NCBI RefSeq assembly: GCF_947499065.1
Contig: NZ_CANMMT010000001.1
Coordinates: 558,001 to 622,000, forward strand
DNA length: 64,000 nt
Direction: 5' to 3'
Origin: an uncultured Tenacibaculum sp.
GTDB taxonomy: Bacteria; Bacteroidota; Bacteroidia; Flavobacteriales; Flavobacteriaceae
Below are positions 6,811 to 15,550 of this stretch, in pieces (the first letter of the stretch is position 1; each line of letters starts with the position of its first letter). A program made the translations under genes and the position numbers. Under the pieces are notes generated by a model. The model was not told where the DNA came from. It did no database searches and saw nothing but the letters and a program-made list of their open reading frames with translations.

Positions 6811-9477
6811 ATGAATAGGTTATCTATAATTTTATTATTAATGCTTTTTTATCCAAAATTAAATGCTCAAACATTCTTCGATATAAAAGGTTTGATTTTG
6901 GATACAAAAAACAAACCTTTAATGTACACAAATGTTGTTTTAAAAGATAGTATTTCTAAATCTATTGTTGCTTATTCTTATTCTAATCAAAAAGGTATTT
7001 ATAATTTAAAACCTAATAAATCAGGTAAATTCAATCTAATATTTACTTCGCTTGGTTATGAAACCAAAACTATTCCTTTAGTTCTAAATTCAAAACAAAA
7101 GCAATTAAAAATCGATGCAATTTTAAAAGAAAAAATAATGGACTTGGATGAAGTAATTATTCAATCTGAATTACCAATATCTATTAAAAAGGATACTATT
7201 AAATTTAAAACAAAATATTATGTTAAAGGAACCGAACAAACAATTGAAGATTTATTAAAAATAATTCCGGGAATTAATATTAGCTCTGATGGTACAATAA
7301 AAATAGGAAATCAAGAAATTGAAAAATTAATGGTAGATGGTGACGATTTTTTTGAAAAAGGGTATAAAACTCTTTCTAAAAATATGCCTTCTTATCCTAT
7401 TGAAGAAGTTGAAGTTTTAAAAAATTATTCTAATAACCGTTTATTAAAAGGTGTTGAAGAAACTAATAAAGTAGCTTTAAACTTAAAACTTGATGAGAAA
7501 TCCAAACGCATTTGGTTTGGTAATATCGAAACTAATATTGGAAATGATAGTTTTTATCAACTAAAAGGAAATTTAATGAATTTTGGTAAAAAAAATAAAT
7601 ATTATTTTTTCACTAATCTTAACAATATAGGTTACGATGCCATAGGAGATATAGAAAATTTAGTAAGACCTTTTCGAATTAATGAGCTAGCAAGCACTGG
7701 CGACAACCAAAAGGTAAATTCAATACTTAATTTATCGGCAGACAATCTGAATTTTAGAGAAAGTAAAACCAATTTTAATAATGCGGAATTAGTATCACTA
7801 AACGCTATTTTTAATCCTACCGAAAAGTTAAAAATCAAAACCTTAGTTTTTTTTAATTGGGACGAAACGGACTTTTTTAGAAATAACATTGATATAATAG
7901 ATATTAATGGAACAAATTTCACCAATACCCAAAAACTTCAACTAAGAAATAAAAATAGAGTTGTTTTTGGTAAACTAGATTTTACATACAACATTTCTAA
8001 AACTAAAATGCTAAAGGCTAGCACCAAATATAATGACGGAGATTTTAATGATAATTCTAATTTATTCTTCAATGGTAATTCCACCATTGAAAATTTACAA
8101 CACCAAAACACACTTTTCGACCAAAAAATAAGTTATACCAATAAGTTTAAAGACAAAAAAGTATTTTTAATAACAGGACGTTATATTCATGAAAAGTCAC
8201 CGCAGAACTATAGCTTAAATCAATTCTTTTATCAAGACTTATTTCCAGCAAATAGTAATGCTAATAATGTAAGTCAGCAAAGTACCAATCTAATGCAATT
8301 TGCAGGAATAAATGCACATTTGTTAAACCGTAAAACAAACGGTCATTTATTGGAACTTCAATTAGGTAACGAATATAGAAAAGATAAACTGATAACAGAG
8401 TTTTCTCTTTTAGAAGATAATTCAGTTTTAAACAATCCAAATGGTTATCAAAACCAAACAAGTTATCAAGTTAACGACTTGTATCTAAAAAGTAAGTACC
8501 GTTTAAAAATTAATGATTTCGGTATTGTTGGAAAACTAAATGTTCATCAACTATTCAATCGTTTAGAAAACAATAACATATCAAACACACAAAATCCTTT
8601 TTTTATCAATCCAAGTTTAGGTTTTAATTGGAAAATTAATGATAAAAATAAAATTACATCATCGTATTCCTACAATACAACAAACGCTAGAGTTTTGGAC
8701 GTATTTAGCGATTTTGTTTTGACAGGCTTTCACTCTTTTTCAAAAGGAACAGGTGGTATTAATCAGTTAGATGCTTCTAGTTTGGTTTTTAATTACCAAC
8801 TTGGTAATTGGAGCGACCGCTTTTTTGCCAACACATTTATACTGTATAGCAAAAACCACGATTTCTTTTCAACAAATACTAGCATTGAACAAAATTTTAC
8901 ACAAGCAGTGAAAATACTGATTAAAGACCGTGATTTTATCAGCATCAATTCTAAACTCAATTATTTTTTTAAATTCATATCTTCAAACTTAAAGTTAGAT
9001 TTAGGTTATACCAAAAGTGAGTTTAAAAATATTGTAAACAACTCTAATTTAAGACAAGTAACCTCAAATAATTACAATTATGGTTTAGAATTTCGTTCTG
9101 GTTTTAGAGGTGTTTTTAACTACCATATTGGCACAAAATGGGCAACAACCGAAATAGAAACAACTATTAGTAATTCGTTTACAGACAATGTAAGTTTCCT
9201 TGATTTATTTTTTGTACTTAATAAAAAATTCGATGTAAAAATTCAATCAGAATGTTATTATTTTGGAAATTTACAAAACGATAATATTTATTATTTTTTG
9301 GACCTTGATGCAAGGTACAAACTTATCGAAAATAAACTAACATTAGGACTCACTGGCAAAAACTTGTTCAATGCCAAAAGGTTTAGAAATTTTTCAGTCA
9401 GCGATATTGGAACATCAACAACTGAATATAGATTACTACCAAAATTTGTACTTTTAAAATTGGAATACAGATTTTGA
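6811..9477 (+). CDS. Outer-membrane beta-barrel protein, TonB-dependent receptor-like (GLPGLI partner)
   Basis: 888 residues. A signal peptide (1-19, ending LNAQ) is followed by a carboxypeptidase-regulatory-like domain (about 22-110, IKGLILDTKNKPLMYTNVVLKD), then a plug-like region (about 125-230, LLKIIPGINISSDGTIKIGNQEI...VDGDDFF) and a long beta-barrel ending LLPKFVLLKLEYRF with an aromatic last residue. The plug-like part is shorter than in classical SusC proteins. Placed with GLPGLI, it is probably an outer-membrane import or assembly protein, substrate unknown. After the stop the sequence changes to the rearranged lipoprotein locus. Confidence 0.85.
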   Translation: MNRLSIILLLMLFYPKLNAQTFFDIKGLILDTKNKPLMYTNVVLKDSISKSIVAYSYSNQKGIYNLKPNKSGKFNLIFTSLGYETKTIPLVLNSKQKQLKIDAILKEKIMDLDEVIIQSELPISIKKDTIKFKTKYYVKGTEQTIEDLLKIIPGINISSDGTIKIGNQEIEKLMVDGDDFFEKGYKTLSKNMPSYPIEEVEVLKNYSNNRLLKGVEETNKVALNLKLDEKSKRIWFGNIETNIGNDSFYQLKGNLMNFGKKNKYYFFTNLNNIGYDAIGDIENLVRPFRINELASTGDNQKVNSILNLSADNLNFRESKTNFNNAELVSLNAIFNPTEKLKIKTLVFFNWDETDFFRNNIDIIDINGTNFTNTQKLQLRNKNRVVFGKLDFTYNISKTKMLKASTKYNDGDFNDNSNLFFNGNSTIENLQHQNTLFDQKISYTNKFKDKKVFLITGRYIHEKSPQNYSLNQFFYQDLFPANSNANNVSQQSTNLMQFAGINAHLLNRKTNGHLLELQLGNEYRKDKLITEFSLLEDNSVLNNPNGYQNQTSYQVNDLYLKSKYRLKINDFGIVGKLNVHQLFNRLENNNISNTQNPFFINPSLGFNWKINDKNKITSSYSYNTTNARVLDVFSDFVLTGFHSFSKGTGGINQLDASSLVFNYQLGNWSDRFFANTFILYSKNHDFFSTNTSIEQNFTQAVKILIKDRDFISINSKLNYFFKFISSNLKLDLGYTKSEFKNIVNNSNLRQVTSNNYNYGLEFRSGFRGVFNYHIGTKWATTEIETTISNSFTDNVSFLDLFFVLNKKFDVKIQSECYYFGNLQNDNIYYFLDLDARYKLIENKLTLGLTGKNLFNAKRFRNFSVSDIGTSTTEYRLLPKFVLLKLEYRF

Positions 9478-9503
9478 CATCGGAACGGAATAAAAACGGC
9501 GAC

Positions 9504-9566
9504 CAACACCGTATACAATTCATATTGCTGATATCTAAACAGCTAGTGATTTACCTTAAAATAAAA
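9504..9566 (+). repeat. Short repeat that precedes each copy of the JAB-lipoprotein gene
   Basis: After the motif CAACACCGTATA comes CATATTGCTGATATCTAA and then CTAGTGATTTACCTTAAAAT. The same leader recurs at about 10572-10617 (before the intact 510-aa lipoprotein) and 14779-14822 (before the Cys-rich fusion). It marks the 5' boundary of the duplicated unit. Confidence 0.7.
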
Positions 9567-10099
9567 AAACTTTCTAAAACTAATCAAAATAATGAGCCTT
9601 TTTTATACTATTAACACTAAAGAAATTATAGTTTTTTCTTAAATGTCCCAACAGCAAATAAATTCACTTTTTATAATCTGATTATACCTTATGATAAAAA
9701 TGGTAAAAAAGCTAAACCATATATAAGAAAATATGTTTGTACTCCAGAGCAATATCCTATTTTTAAAGAACATAATTTTGATTTAGCGTTTTTTAAAGGA
9801 AAACTTTATAAGTTCTATTTAGAAAATTTTAATAATAACTTACAAAGCAAGTTAGGGAATTTCGACCCTTAAAGTTTTAATCCATCAGATAACATTTTTC
9901 CTAATAACTCTAACGGTGAAAGTAGTTCTCCAAATGATAATGACATTACATTAGAAGGAGCTTCAATTTCTGATAGTACAATTGTTTTTATTACTACTTT
10001 ACATGTAAGAAGATGTACTGCAAGAGGAAATAATTTACCTAGCGAAAATTGCAAAGGACAAAGTAGTGATAGAGCATCTATGACCAAAGTTATTTCATG
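9559..10099 (+). pseudogene. Decayed copy of the JAB-type lipoprotein gene (5'-deleted, frameshifted)
   Basis: This stretch matches the intact gene at 10637-12169 over its first half. It lacks the start and signal-peptide part, has an extra T in the run after GAGCC (near 9600), misses about 33-37 bases where the intact copy has the KVKDVDGYSNY codons, and has further substitutions including a stop (near 9870). It runs into the CPBP 3' fragment at the shared string TTATTTCATGC near 10089-10100. No product is expected. Confidence 0.85.
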
Positions 10100-10568
10100 C
10101 GACAATTTGTAAAATTCTTTGGAGAAAGTAAAATCAGCATTGCTCTTAATATTATTCTTTTAGCTTGTTTTTTTGGCTTTATGCACAGTTATCAAGGAAT
10201 TACAGGGCAATTAGTTACAGGAACAGTAGGAGCACTCTTAGCACTCATATATTACTTACGTAAATACGATTTATGGTTTATTATAGCAGTACATGGTTTT
10301 TTTGACACCATAGCACTCATATGTATATACTTTGGTTTGTTATAATTATACTAAATAATAATGTTTAAAACTTGCATTTTCGTACTATAATGTTTTAACA
10401 AGAATAAAACTATTCTTTTAAATTAACTCATAAAACTTGTTTTAAACCGATAAAACAAAAAATCTAACCGTTTATTACATCATAGTTACCGCTTATTCAT
10501 TTTACCTATGTAAAAACCTCATTTTTAGATACCTTAATAAAGAAAATAGTTCTCATTATAAGTAAGTT
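10089..10568 (+). repeat. Segmental duplication, copy 2, carrying a truncated CPBP protease fragment
   Basis: Copy of 4897-5376. It contains the last 82 codons of the CPBP protease (open from 10097, MRQFVKFFGESKIS... to stop at 10345), with HSYQG and VHGFFDT but without the EExxxR glutamates, so any product would be inactive as a protease. The fragment is joined to the decayed lipoprotein copy at GTTATTTCATGC, a sequence nearly shared by both parents (GTTACTTCATGC in the intact lipoprotein gene), which suggests microhomology-driven recombination. Confidence 0.85.
10467..10496 (+). promoter_or_regulatory. LytTR-type operator pair (site 2)
   Basis: ACCGTTTAT (10467-10475), 12-base spacer, ACCGCTTAT (10488-10496). 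It came with the duplicated segment and now lies 141 bases upstream of the JAB-type lipoprotein gene, so the duplication may have placed that gene under the LytTR regulator. Confidence 0.55.
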
Positions 10569-10636
10569 ACAGTTCATATTGCTGATATCTAAGTAACTAG
10601 TGATTTACCTTAAAATGAAAAAAACTTTTAACATCT

Positions 10637-12169
10637 ATGAAAAAGAGAAAAATAAACTACCTAAAATTATTTCTATTATTAATTTTTTGTTCTGCTTGTA
10701 ATAAAGATCAAATACTTATTACTCCCACAAATAATATAAATTCTTATAAGGGAACATACGAATTTGTTAACATAATTGAATTTCCTAAACTAAAGCTTGA
10801 AATACAAAGTATAAATAAAAAACTTTCTAAAACTAATCAAAATAATGAGCCTTTTTATACTATTAACACTAAAGAAATTATAAAGGTAAAAGATGTTGAT
10901 GGTTACAGTAATTATAGTTTTTTCTTAAATGTTCCAACAGCAAATAAATTCACTTTTTATAATCTGATTATACCTGAAGATAAAAATGGTAAAAAGGCTA
11001 AACCATATATAAGAAAATATGTTTGTGCTCCAGAGCAATATCCTATTTTTAAAGAACATAATTTTGATTTAGCATTTTTTAAAGGAAAACTTTATAAGTT
11101 CTATTTAGAAAATTTTAATAATAACTTAAAAAGCAAGTTAGGGAATTGCGACCCTCAAGATTTTAATCCATCAGATAACATTTCTCCTAATAACTCTAAC
11201 GGTGTAAGTAGTTCTCCAAATGATAATGACATTACATTAGGAGGAGGTTCAATTTCTGGTAGTGCACCTGTTTGTACTACTACTTTACATGTAAGAAGAT
11301 GTACTGCAGGAGGAAATCATTTACCTGGCGAAAATTGTAAGGGAGAAGGTAGTGATAGAGCATCTATAACTAAAGTTACTTCATGCTCCAATGGAAAACT
11401 TGATGTTGTTGTACTTATGAAAAATAATAACAACTGTCCTACAGAAAATGGAGATGTAGCTTTTATTCCTACAGATATTAGCCATTTAATTAACCCTTGT
11501 AAAAATTTTAAAAAACTAGCCCAAAATAAAAAGTTCAAAGACAAACTTAAAGACTTGCTTAATAAAACTAAAACAGATAATTATGAAACAGGGTATATAA
11601 TGAAACTCTCTAATAATGAATATAATTATAATATTAAAATAGGTATGCCTGAAAAATTAGGGATAAATTTTACTATAAAAAATGGATACAAAATAGACGG
11701 TTTTATACATAATCATTATGATTCAAATAACAACAAAGATTTATCTGTTTTTAGCCCTAAAGATTTATACAGCTTATATCTATTATTAAAAAATAATAAT
11801 ATCAATGACCATAGTAATTTTGTTTTTGCAGTTACAACAGCACAAAACACCGTTTACGCTATTCATATTAGAAACAAAAAAGATTTTATCAGGTTTGGAG
11901 ATGATTATTTAGACGGTTTACAAGATGGAAATAACGATTTTTTACCCTTTGTATATGGTGGTGAAGATGATTATTTTTTCAAAGGTGGTATAAAAAATTC
12001 AAATAGTAATGCCTTAAATGAAAAACATTTTACAAAAATGCTGTTTTTTGGAGGTGGCCAAGGAGATACTGGTTTAGAACTATATAAGACAAATACCAAC
12101 TTTAATAAGTGGTCTAAAATTAAATATAACCCTAAAACTAAAAATACCTCAATAACTCCTTGTAATTAA
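10637..12169 (+). CDS. Large lipoprotein with C-terminal JAB/MPN-like domain (putative polymorphic toxin or processing peptidase)
   Basis: 510 residues. The signal MKKRKINYLKLFLLLIFCSAC has a lipobox cysteine at residue 21. A conserved N-terminal region (30-180) is followed by a low-complexity Ser/Asn/Gly linker (about 178-215) and a Cys-containing segment (VCTTTLHVRRCTAGG...NCKG). The C-terminal domain (about 300-470) has NYETGYIMK, then GFIHNH, then FSPKD. These fit the JAB metalloprotease pattern of an upstream Glu, HxH and SxxD, though the spacing from HxH to SxxD (12 residues) is longer than usual. Orphan copies of this C-terminal region lie downstream at 12856 and 13919, and small secreted protein genes follow each. 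This looks like a toxin-tip/immunity array, but toxicity is inference. Confidence 0.65.
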   Translation: MKKRKINYLKLFLLLIFCSACNKDQILITPTNNINSYKGTYEFVNIIEFPKLKLEIQSINKKLSKTNQNNEPFYTINTKEIIKVKDVDGYSNYSFFLNVPTANKFTFYNLIIPEDKNGKKAKPYIRKYVCAPEQYPIFKEHNFDLAFFKGKLYKFYLENFNNNLKSKLGNCDPQDFNPSDNISPNNSNGVSSSPNDNDITLGGGSISGSAPVCTTTLHVRRCTAGGNHLPGENCKGEGSDRASITKVTSCSNGKLDVVVLMKNNNNCPTENGDVAFIPTDISHLINPCKNFKKLAQNKKFKDKLKDLLNKTKTDNYETGYIMKLSNNEYNYNIKIGMPEKLGINFTIKNGYKIDGFIHNHYDSNNNKDLSVFSPKDLYSLYLLLKNNNINDHSNFVFAVTTAQNTVYAIHIRNKKDFIRFGDDYLDGLQDGNNDFLPFVYGGEDDYFFKGGIKNSNSNALNEKHFTKMLFFGGGQGDTGLELYKTNTNFNKWSKIKYNPKTKNTSITPCN

Positions 12170-12185
12170 TTGAAAACTAAAAACT

Positions 12186-12842
12186 ATGAAAAATTTATTT
12201 TTATTATTAACTATTTCTATAATAAGCATAAACTGTAAAGCTCAAACTATATATCCTTTAGAAGGTCCTTACAGTACAATAGAAGACCCCAAGCCTCCTA
12301 TATATACTAAAGATATAAACAATATCAGAAACTCTTTTATAGGAGTTTGGAAAGCTAAACAAGGAACTAAAGAATTTACTATGTATTTATATAAATTAGA
12401 TAAAGTTCCTAATGGTTTATATGGACCTCAAGGGCTTCAATTTAAAGATGGCATTATGGGATGTTATATATATAAAGAAAACGGAATTGTAAAAATTAAT
12501 TCTAAAAAATGGTTATTAAATCCACATGTTCCTAATAAAAAGCAATATGGACCTTTTTTTGGTTTTACTAAAGATGGTTTAACAATTACAAATGCTAGAT
12601 TTATAGACTATGGTATTAAAGGAAAAAATTCTGATGGCTCTATAAGTGAAGGTAAAAGAGCAGATGCCGAATTGAAAATTACTAATTCAACACAACCCTT
12701 AAAAATGTCCTTAAAACTAATTAATAATTTTGAAGGTATTGTAATACATACTTCTGGTAAAATCGAACCGGATAATTATAATTTCAGTATTCCTACCAAT
12801 TTAATTTTAACTAAAATATCGAACATACCTCCTCCTTTATAA
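12186..12842 (+). CDS. Small exported lipoprotein-like protein, DUF6705-like, copy 1
   Basis: 218 residues, starting MKNLFLLLTISIISINCKAQ, a signal peptide with a possible lipobox Cys at residue 17. The mature part contains FIGVWKAKQGTKEFTMYLYK and NSKKWLLNPHVPNKKQYGPFFGF. The pattern of an IGxWK strand followed by beta strands resembles the DUF6705 family of Flavobacteria. It starts 16 bases after the JAB-type lipoprotein stop, so both are likely co-transcribed. A second copy at 13265 is nearly identical, and each copy follows a JAB-type C-terminal region. An inhibitor or immunity role for the upstream domain fits this pairing but is unproven. Confidence 0.6.
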   Translation: MKNLFLLLTISIISINCKAQTIYPLEGPYSTIEDPKPPIYTKDINNIRNSFIGVWKAKQGTKEFTMYLYKLDKVPNGLYGPQGLQFKDGIMGCYIYKENGIVKINSKKWLLNPHVPNKKQYGPFFGFTKDGLTITNARFIDYGIKGKNSDGSISEGKRADAELKITNSTQPLKMSLKLINNFEGIVIHTSGKIEPDNYNFSIPTNLILTKISNIPPPL

Positions 12843-12855
12843 TTTCATAGTATAG

Positions 12856-13248
12856 CAGCATGGTTTTATTCATAATCACGTTAAAAACCATAGTAACTTT
12901 GTTTTTGCAGTTACAACAGCACAAAACACTACTTACGCTATTCATATTAGAAACAAAAAAGATTTTATCAGGTTTGGAGATGATTATTTGGACGGTTTAC
13001 AAGATGGAAGTAACGATTTTTTACCCTTTGTATATGATGGTGAAGATGATAAGTTTTTCAAAGGTGGTATAAAAAATTCAAATAGTAATGTCTTAAATGA
13101 AAAACATTTTACAAAAATGCTGTTTTTTGGAGGCGGCCAAGGAGATACTGGTTTAGAACTATATAAGACAAATACCAACTTTAATAAGTGGTCTAAAATT
13201 AAATATAACCCTAAAACTAAAAACACCTCAATAACTCCTTGTAATTAA
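12856..13248 (+). pseudogene. Orphan C-terminal piece of the JAB-type lipoprotein
   Basis: Open in frame from 12856 with no ATG of its own. It begins at QHGFIHNHVKNHSNFVF, then follows the intact protein to its last residue (...TSITPCN). Compared with the intact gene about 90 bases between HNH and the next conserved histidine region are missing, which removes the SxxD of the JAB motif. A start-less 3' piece directly followed by a second copy of the small exported gene is the usual form of displaced tips in polymorphic toxin loci. An internal GTG at 12988 could give an 86-residue product. Confidence 0.7.
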
Positions 13249-13264
13249 TTGAAAACTAAAAACT

Positions 13265-13903
13265 ATGAAAAATTTATTTTTATTATTAACTATTTCTATA
13301 ATAAGTATAAACTGTAAAGCTCAAACTATATATCCTTTAGAAGGTCCTTATGGTACAATAGAAGACCCTAAACCTTGGCATACTAAAGATATAAACAATA
13401 TTAGAAACCCTTTTATAGGAGTTTGGAAAGCTAAACAAGGAACTAAAGAATTTACTATGTATTTATATAAATTAGATAAAGTACCTAATGGTTTATATGG
13501 ACCTCAAGGGCTTCAATTTAAAGATGGTATTATGGGATATTATATATACAAAGAAAAAGGAATTGTAAAAATGAATTCTAAAAAATGGTTATTAAATCCA
13601 CGTGTTCCTAATAAAAAGCAATATGGCCCTTTTTTTGGTTTTACTAAAGATGGTTTAACAATTACAAATGCTAGATTTATAGACTATGGTATTAAAGGAA
13701 AAAATTCTGATGGCTCTATAAGTGAAGGTAAAAGAGCAGATGCTAAATTGAAAATTACTAATTCAACACAACCCTTAAAAATGTCCTTAAAACTAATTAA
13801 TAGACCTATGGGGATTAGAAGTGGAGGTACCTTTACTTTAGATTTCAGCATTCCTACCAGTTTAATTTTAACTAAAATATCGAACATACCTCCTCCTTTA
13901 TAA
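13265..13903 (+). CDS. Small exported lipoprotein-like protein, DUF6705-like, copy 2
   Basis: 212 residues, nearly the same as the product of 12186-12842 (same signal peptide, FIGVWKAKQGTKEF and YGPFFGFTKDGLTI). It differs mainly near residue 25-30 (PKPWHTKD instead of PKPPIYTKD) and in the last 35 residues (RPMGIRSGGTFTLDF). The start lies exactly 1,079 bases after that of copy 1, so a unit of C-terminal tip plus this gene has been tandemly duplicated and then diverged. Both copies are intact, which suggests selection on them. Confidence 0.6.
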   Translation: MKNLFLLLTISIISINCKAQTIYPLEGPYGTIEDPKPWHTKDINNIRNPFIGVWKAKQGTKEFTMYLYKLDKVPNGLYGPQGLQFKDGIMGYYIYKEKGIVKMNSKKWLLNPRVPNKKQYGPFFGFTKDGLTITNARFIDYGIKGKNSDGSISEGKRADAKLKITNSTQPLKMSLKLINRPMGIRSGGTFTLDFSIPTSLILTKISNIPPPL

Positions 13904-13918
13904 TTTCATAGTACAGCA

Positions 13919-14079
13919 GCATGGTTTTATTCATAATCACGTTAAAAACCATAGTGATTTTGTTTTTCTGTTACAACAGCACAAAACACCATTTACGCTA
14001 TTCATATTAGAAACAAAAAAGATTTTATCAGGTTTGGAGATGATTATTTAGACGGTTTACAAGATGGAAGAAAGAAGCG
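13919..14079 (+). pseudogene. Second orphan fragment of the JAB-type lipoprotein
   Basis: Repeats 12859-13010 (from CATGGTTTTATTCATAATCA through GACGGTTTACAAGATGGAAG) with changes that include a broken reading frame near 13970 (GTTTTTCTGTTACAAC). It stops abruptly after the GLQDG codons, where unrelated sequence encoding another tail begins. Confidence 0.75.
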
Positions 14080-14097
14080 AGTTGAATCAAAAATTAA

Positions 14098-14235
14098 AGT
14101 TGCAGATATCATATCGGAAATTATATTACATTTATAAATTTTGATAATTCAGGTACAGCTAATTTAGTTGCTAACATTGGTTTAAAATTCCCTTCAATTT
14201 GGGCAAAAACAAAAGAATTAAAATTCATAAAATAA
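14098..14235 (+). pseudogene. Orphan C-terminal tail, stop overlapping the next gene
   Basis: A start-less open stretch encoding CRYHIGNYITFINFDNSG, then a region ending SIWAKTKELKFIK. Its TAA (14233-14235) shares its last base with the ATG of the next gene (TAATG). It is unrelated to the JAB-type tip and looks like the 3' end of a different effector left behind with its partner gene. The one-base overlap is typical of co-translated toxin and immunity genes. Confidence 0.5.
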
Positions 14236-14660
14236 TGACTGAAATAGAAAAAATACAATCTATAATAATCGATAATTCCTGTCATTTTGAATATTTATAT
14301 AGTTTTATAGAAAACGTGAAAGAGTTTTATCCAAATTTAAAAGAACAAGAAATTAAAAGCAAAGTTCTTAATATTATCAAAATTCTTTTATCAAAAAAAA
14401 TATTACGAGTAGGAAGTGCCGAAACTTATGAATATTTTGATTTGCCATTAAACGAATGTATCGAAAAAATTGATAAAATATGGTTTGAAGGTGCTTCACA
14501 TATAGATTTCCTAAATATGGTGTTTTTCTCAAGAACGAAATGGTTTTACCAAAAATTAGAAAAAGAAGGATATAACTTTAAAGATAATTGGCAAGAATAT
14601 GTTGAAAATAATCTTTGGATAAAAAAGATATTGGAGATTAATGATTCTGATTTGAAATAA
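14235..14660 (+). CDS. Small soluble protein, candidate immunity protein
   Basis: 141 residues from ATG 14235 (a TTG at 14199 would place the start inside the orphan tail). Helix-rich with no signal peptide. It contains FYPNLKEQEIKSKVLNIIKILLSKKIL, then YEYFDLPLNECIEKIDKIWFEG and a C-terminal WFYQKLEKEGY. The strand-poor fold and a DUF596-like rhythm (short helices, then LP...C...I...IW) recall immunity proteins of Maf- or Rhs-type toxins. The family match is uncertain. Its coupling to the orphan tail upstream is the stronger argument. Confidence 0.55.
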   Translation: MTEIEKIQSIIIDNSCHFEYLYSFIENVKEFYPNLKEQEIKSKVLNIIKILLSKKILRVGSAETYEYFDLPLNECIEKIDKIWFEGASHIDFLNMVFFSRTKWFYQKLEKEGYNFKDNWQEYVENNLWIKKILEINDSDLK

Positions 14661-14670
14661 ATATGAAACC

Positions 14671-14780
14671 ACAACATTGTATAAGTATAATAAGGGCTAA
14701 AAAGCTAAAATCAAAAGTAGTTTAAACCGAAACTAATCGCTTATCAATCCCTTACTATGCTTATACGTTACCGTTACAAT
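14671..14780. repeat. Palindromic intergenic element
   Basis: The left arm ACAACATTGTATAAGTATA...TAAGGG pairs imperfectly with the right arm CCCTTACTATGCTTATAC...GTTACCGTT, with about 55 bases of partly self-complementary sequence between them. The left end carries the CAACA-n-GTAT motif also seen after other stops in this region (9504, 20878, 21503, 23031). A 110-bp element with complementary ends just downstream of a gene resembles an integron attC site in form, but canonical attC core boxes are not evident. Confidence 0.5.
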
Positions 14781-14821
14781 TCATATTGCTAATATCTAAA
14801 TAACTAGTGATTTACCTTAAA

Positions 14822-15199
14822 ATGAAAAAACTTTCTAAAACTAATCAAAATAATGAGCCTTTTTATACTACTAACACTAAAGATATTAGAAAAAATGAAC
14901 TATCAATTTTGCTTTTATATTTTAATGAAAATACACAAAATAGAGTCACGCTTGTAAATACAGAAGCAGTAATACATAAAACACTACCATCAAAACAGGC
15001 TTGTAGTTTTTGGAATACTTATTATGTGTATAGTTTTTGGGGGAATCAAAGTGTTTCAGAAGCAAATGTTGACCAAGAAGCAGCATATGAAATAGTGGCT
15101 GGAGAATTAGGGGGTTGTTCTAGAATTGGAGGTATTAATACTAGTTGTGCTTGGGGACAACATATGTGTTTATCTTCACAAGCTGTTTGTTGTAATTAA
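14822..15199 (+). CDS. Fusion of a lipoprotein fragment to a Cys-rich C-terminal domain
   Basis: Residues 1-24 (MKKLSKTNQNNEPFYTTNTK) derive from the internal part of the JAB-type lipoprotein gene, fused by the same deletion seen at 9559. The signal peptide is lost. The rest (from about residue 30) is unrelated and ends in a compact cysteine-rich segment (GGCSRIGG, TSCAWGQHMC, SSQAVCC). The frame is intact for 125 codons. It could be a small secreted effector whose leader was replaced, or a broken gene with its own frame preserved by chance. A small membrane protein gene follows 10 bases later. Confidence 0.45.
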   Translation: MKKLSKTNQNNEPFYTTNTKDIRKNELSILLLYFNENTQNRVTLVNTEAVIHKTLPSKQACSFWNTYYVYSFWGNQSVSEANVDQEAAYEIVAGELGGCSRIGGINTSCAWGQHMCLSSQAVCCN

Positions 15200-15209
15200 A
15201 GTTAATATT

Positions 15210-15428
15210 ATGATAGTAAACAGCATACTAGCACCTAAAGAATTTTTAGTACTCATTATTATATATTGTATTTTATTAATTACAAGTTTAGTTCTTTGTT
15301 TAAAAAAAGAAAAAGGTATTTCAGTCTTTTTATGGATAATAATGATAATAATATTCCCGTTTGGAAGCATTATTTATTTATTAAGATATCTTTTGACTAA
15401 CTTTAAGAGGAATAGAAAAAATACATGA
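15210..15428 (+). CDS. Small two-helix membrane protein, PLDc_N-like
   Basis: 72 residues from ATG 15210. Two hydrophobic helices are joined by a short basic turn (CLKKEKG), then ISVFLWIIMIIIFPFGSIIYLLRYL. The W...I...FP.G.IIYLL pattern is that of the phospholipase D nuclease N-terminal membrane segment (PLDc_N), which often occurs alone in small proteins. A longer frame from 15126 overlaps the preceding gene and is not needed. Placed 10 bases after the Cys-rich protein gene, it may be its immunity partner; this is inference. Confidence 0.55.
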   Translation: MIVNSILAPKEFLVLIIIYCILLITSLVLCLKKEKGISVFLWIIMIIIFPFGSIIYLLRYLLTNFKRNRKNT

Positions 15429-15550
15429 CACGATGTATAAAAATAGCAGTTAAGTGCAAACTACAAAGTTTGTTCTTTCTGCTAGCTTTTTATTCTTAAA
15501 CTGAAAACAATAGAACATTAAGTCTGTTAATTTCATATACAAAACCAATA

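Noticed and set aside
12860..13072. Open frame starting MVLFIITLKTIV
   Set aside because: It is out of frame with the JAB-type C-terminal piece in the same DNA, which matches the intact gene to its end.
15126..15209. Upstream extension of the small membrane protein
   Set aside because: It lies inside the Cys-rich protein gene in another frame; ATG 15210 gives a clean two-helix protein.
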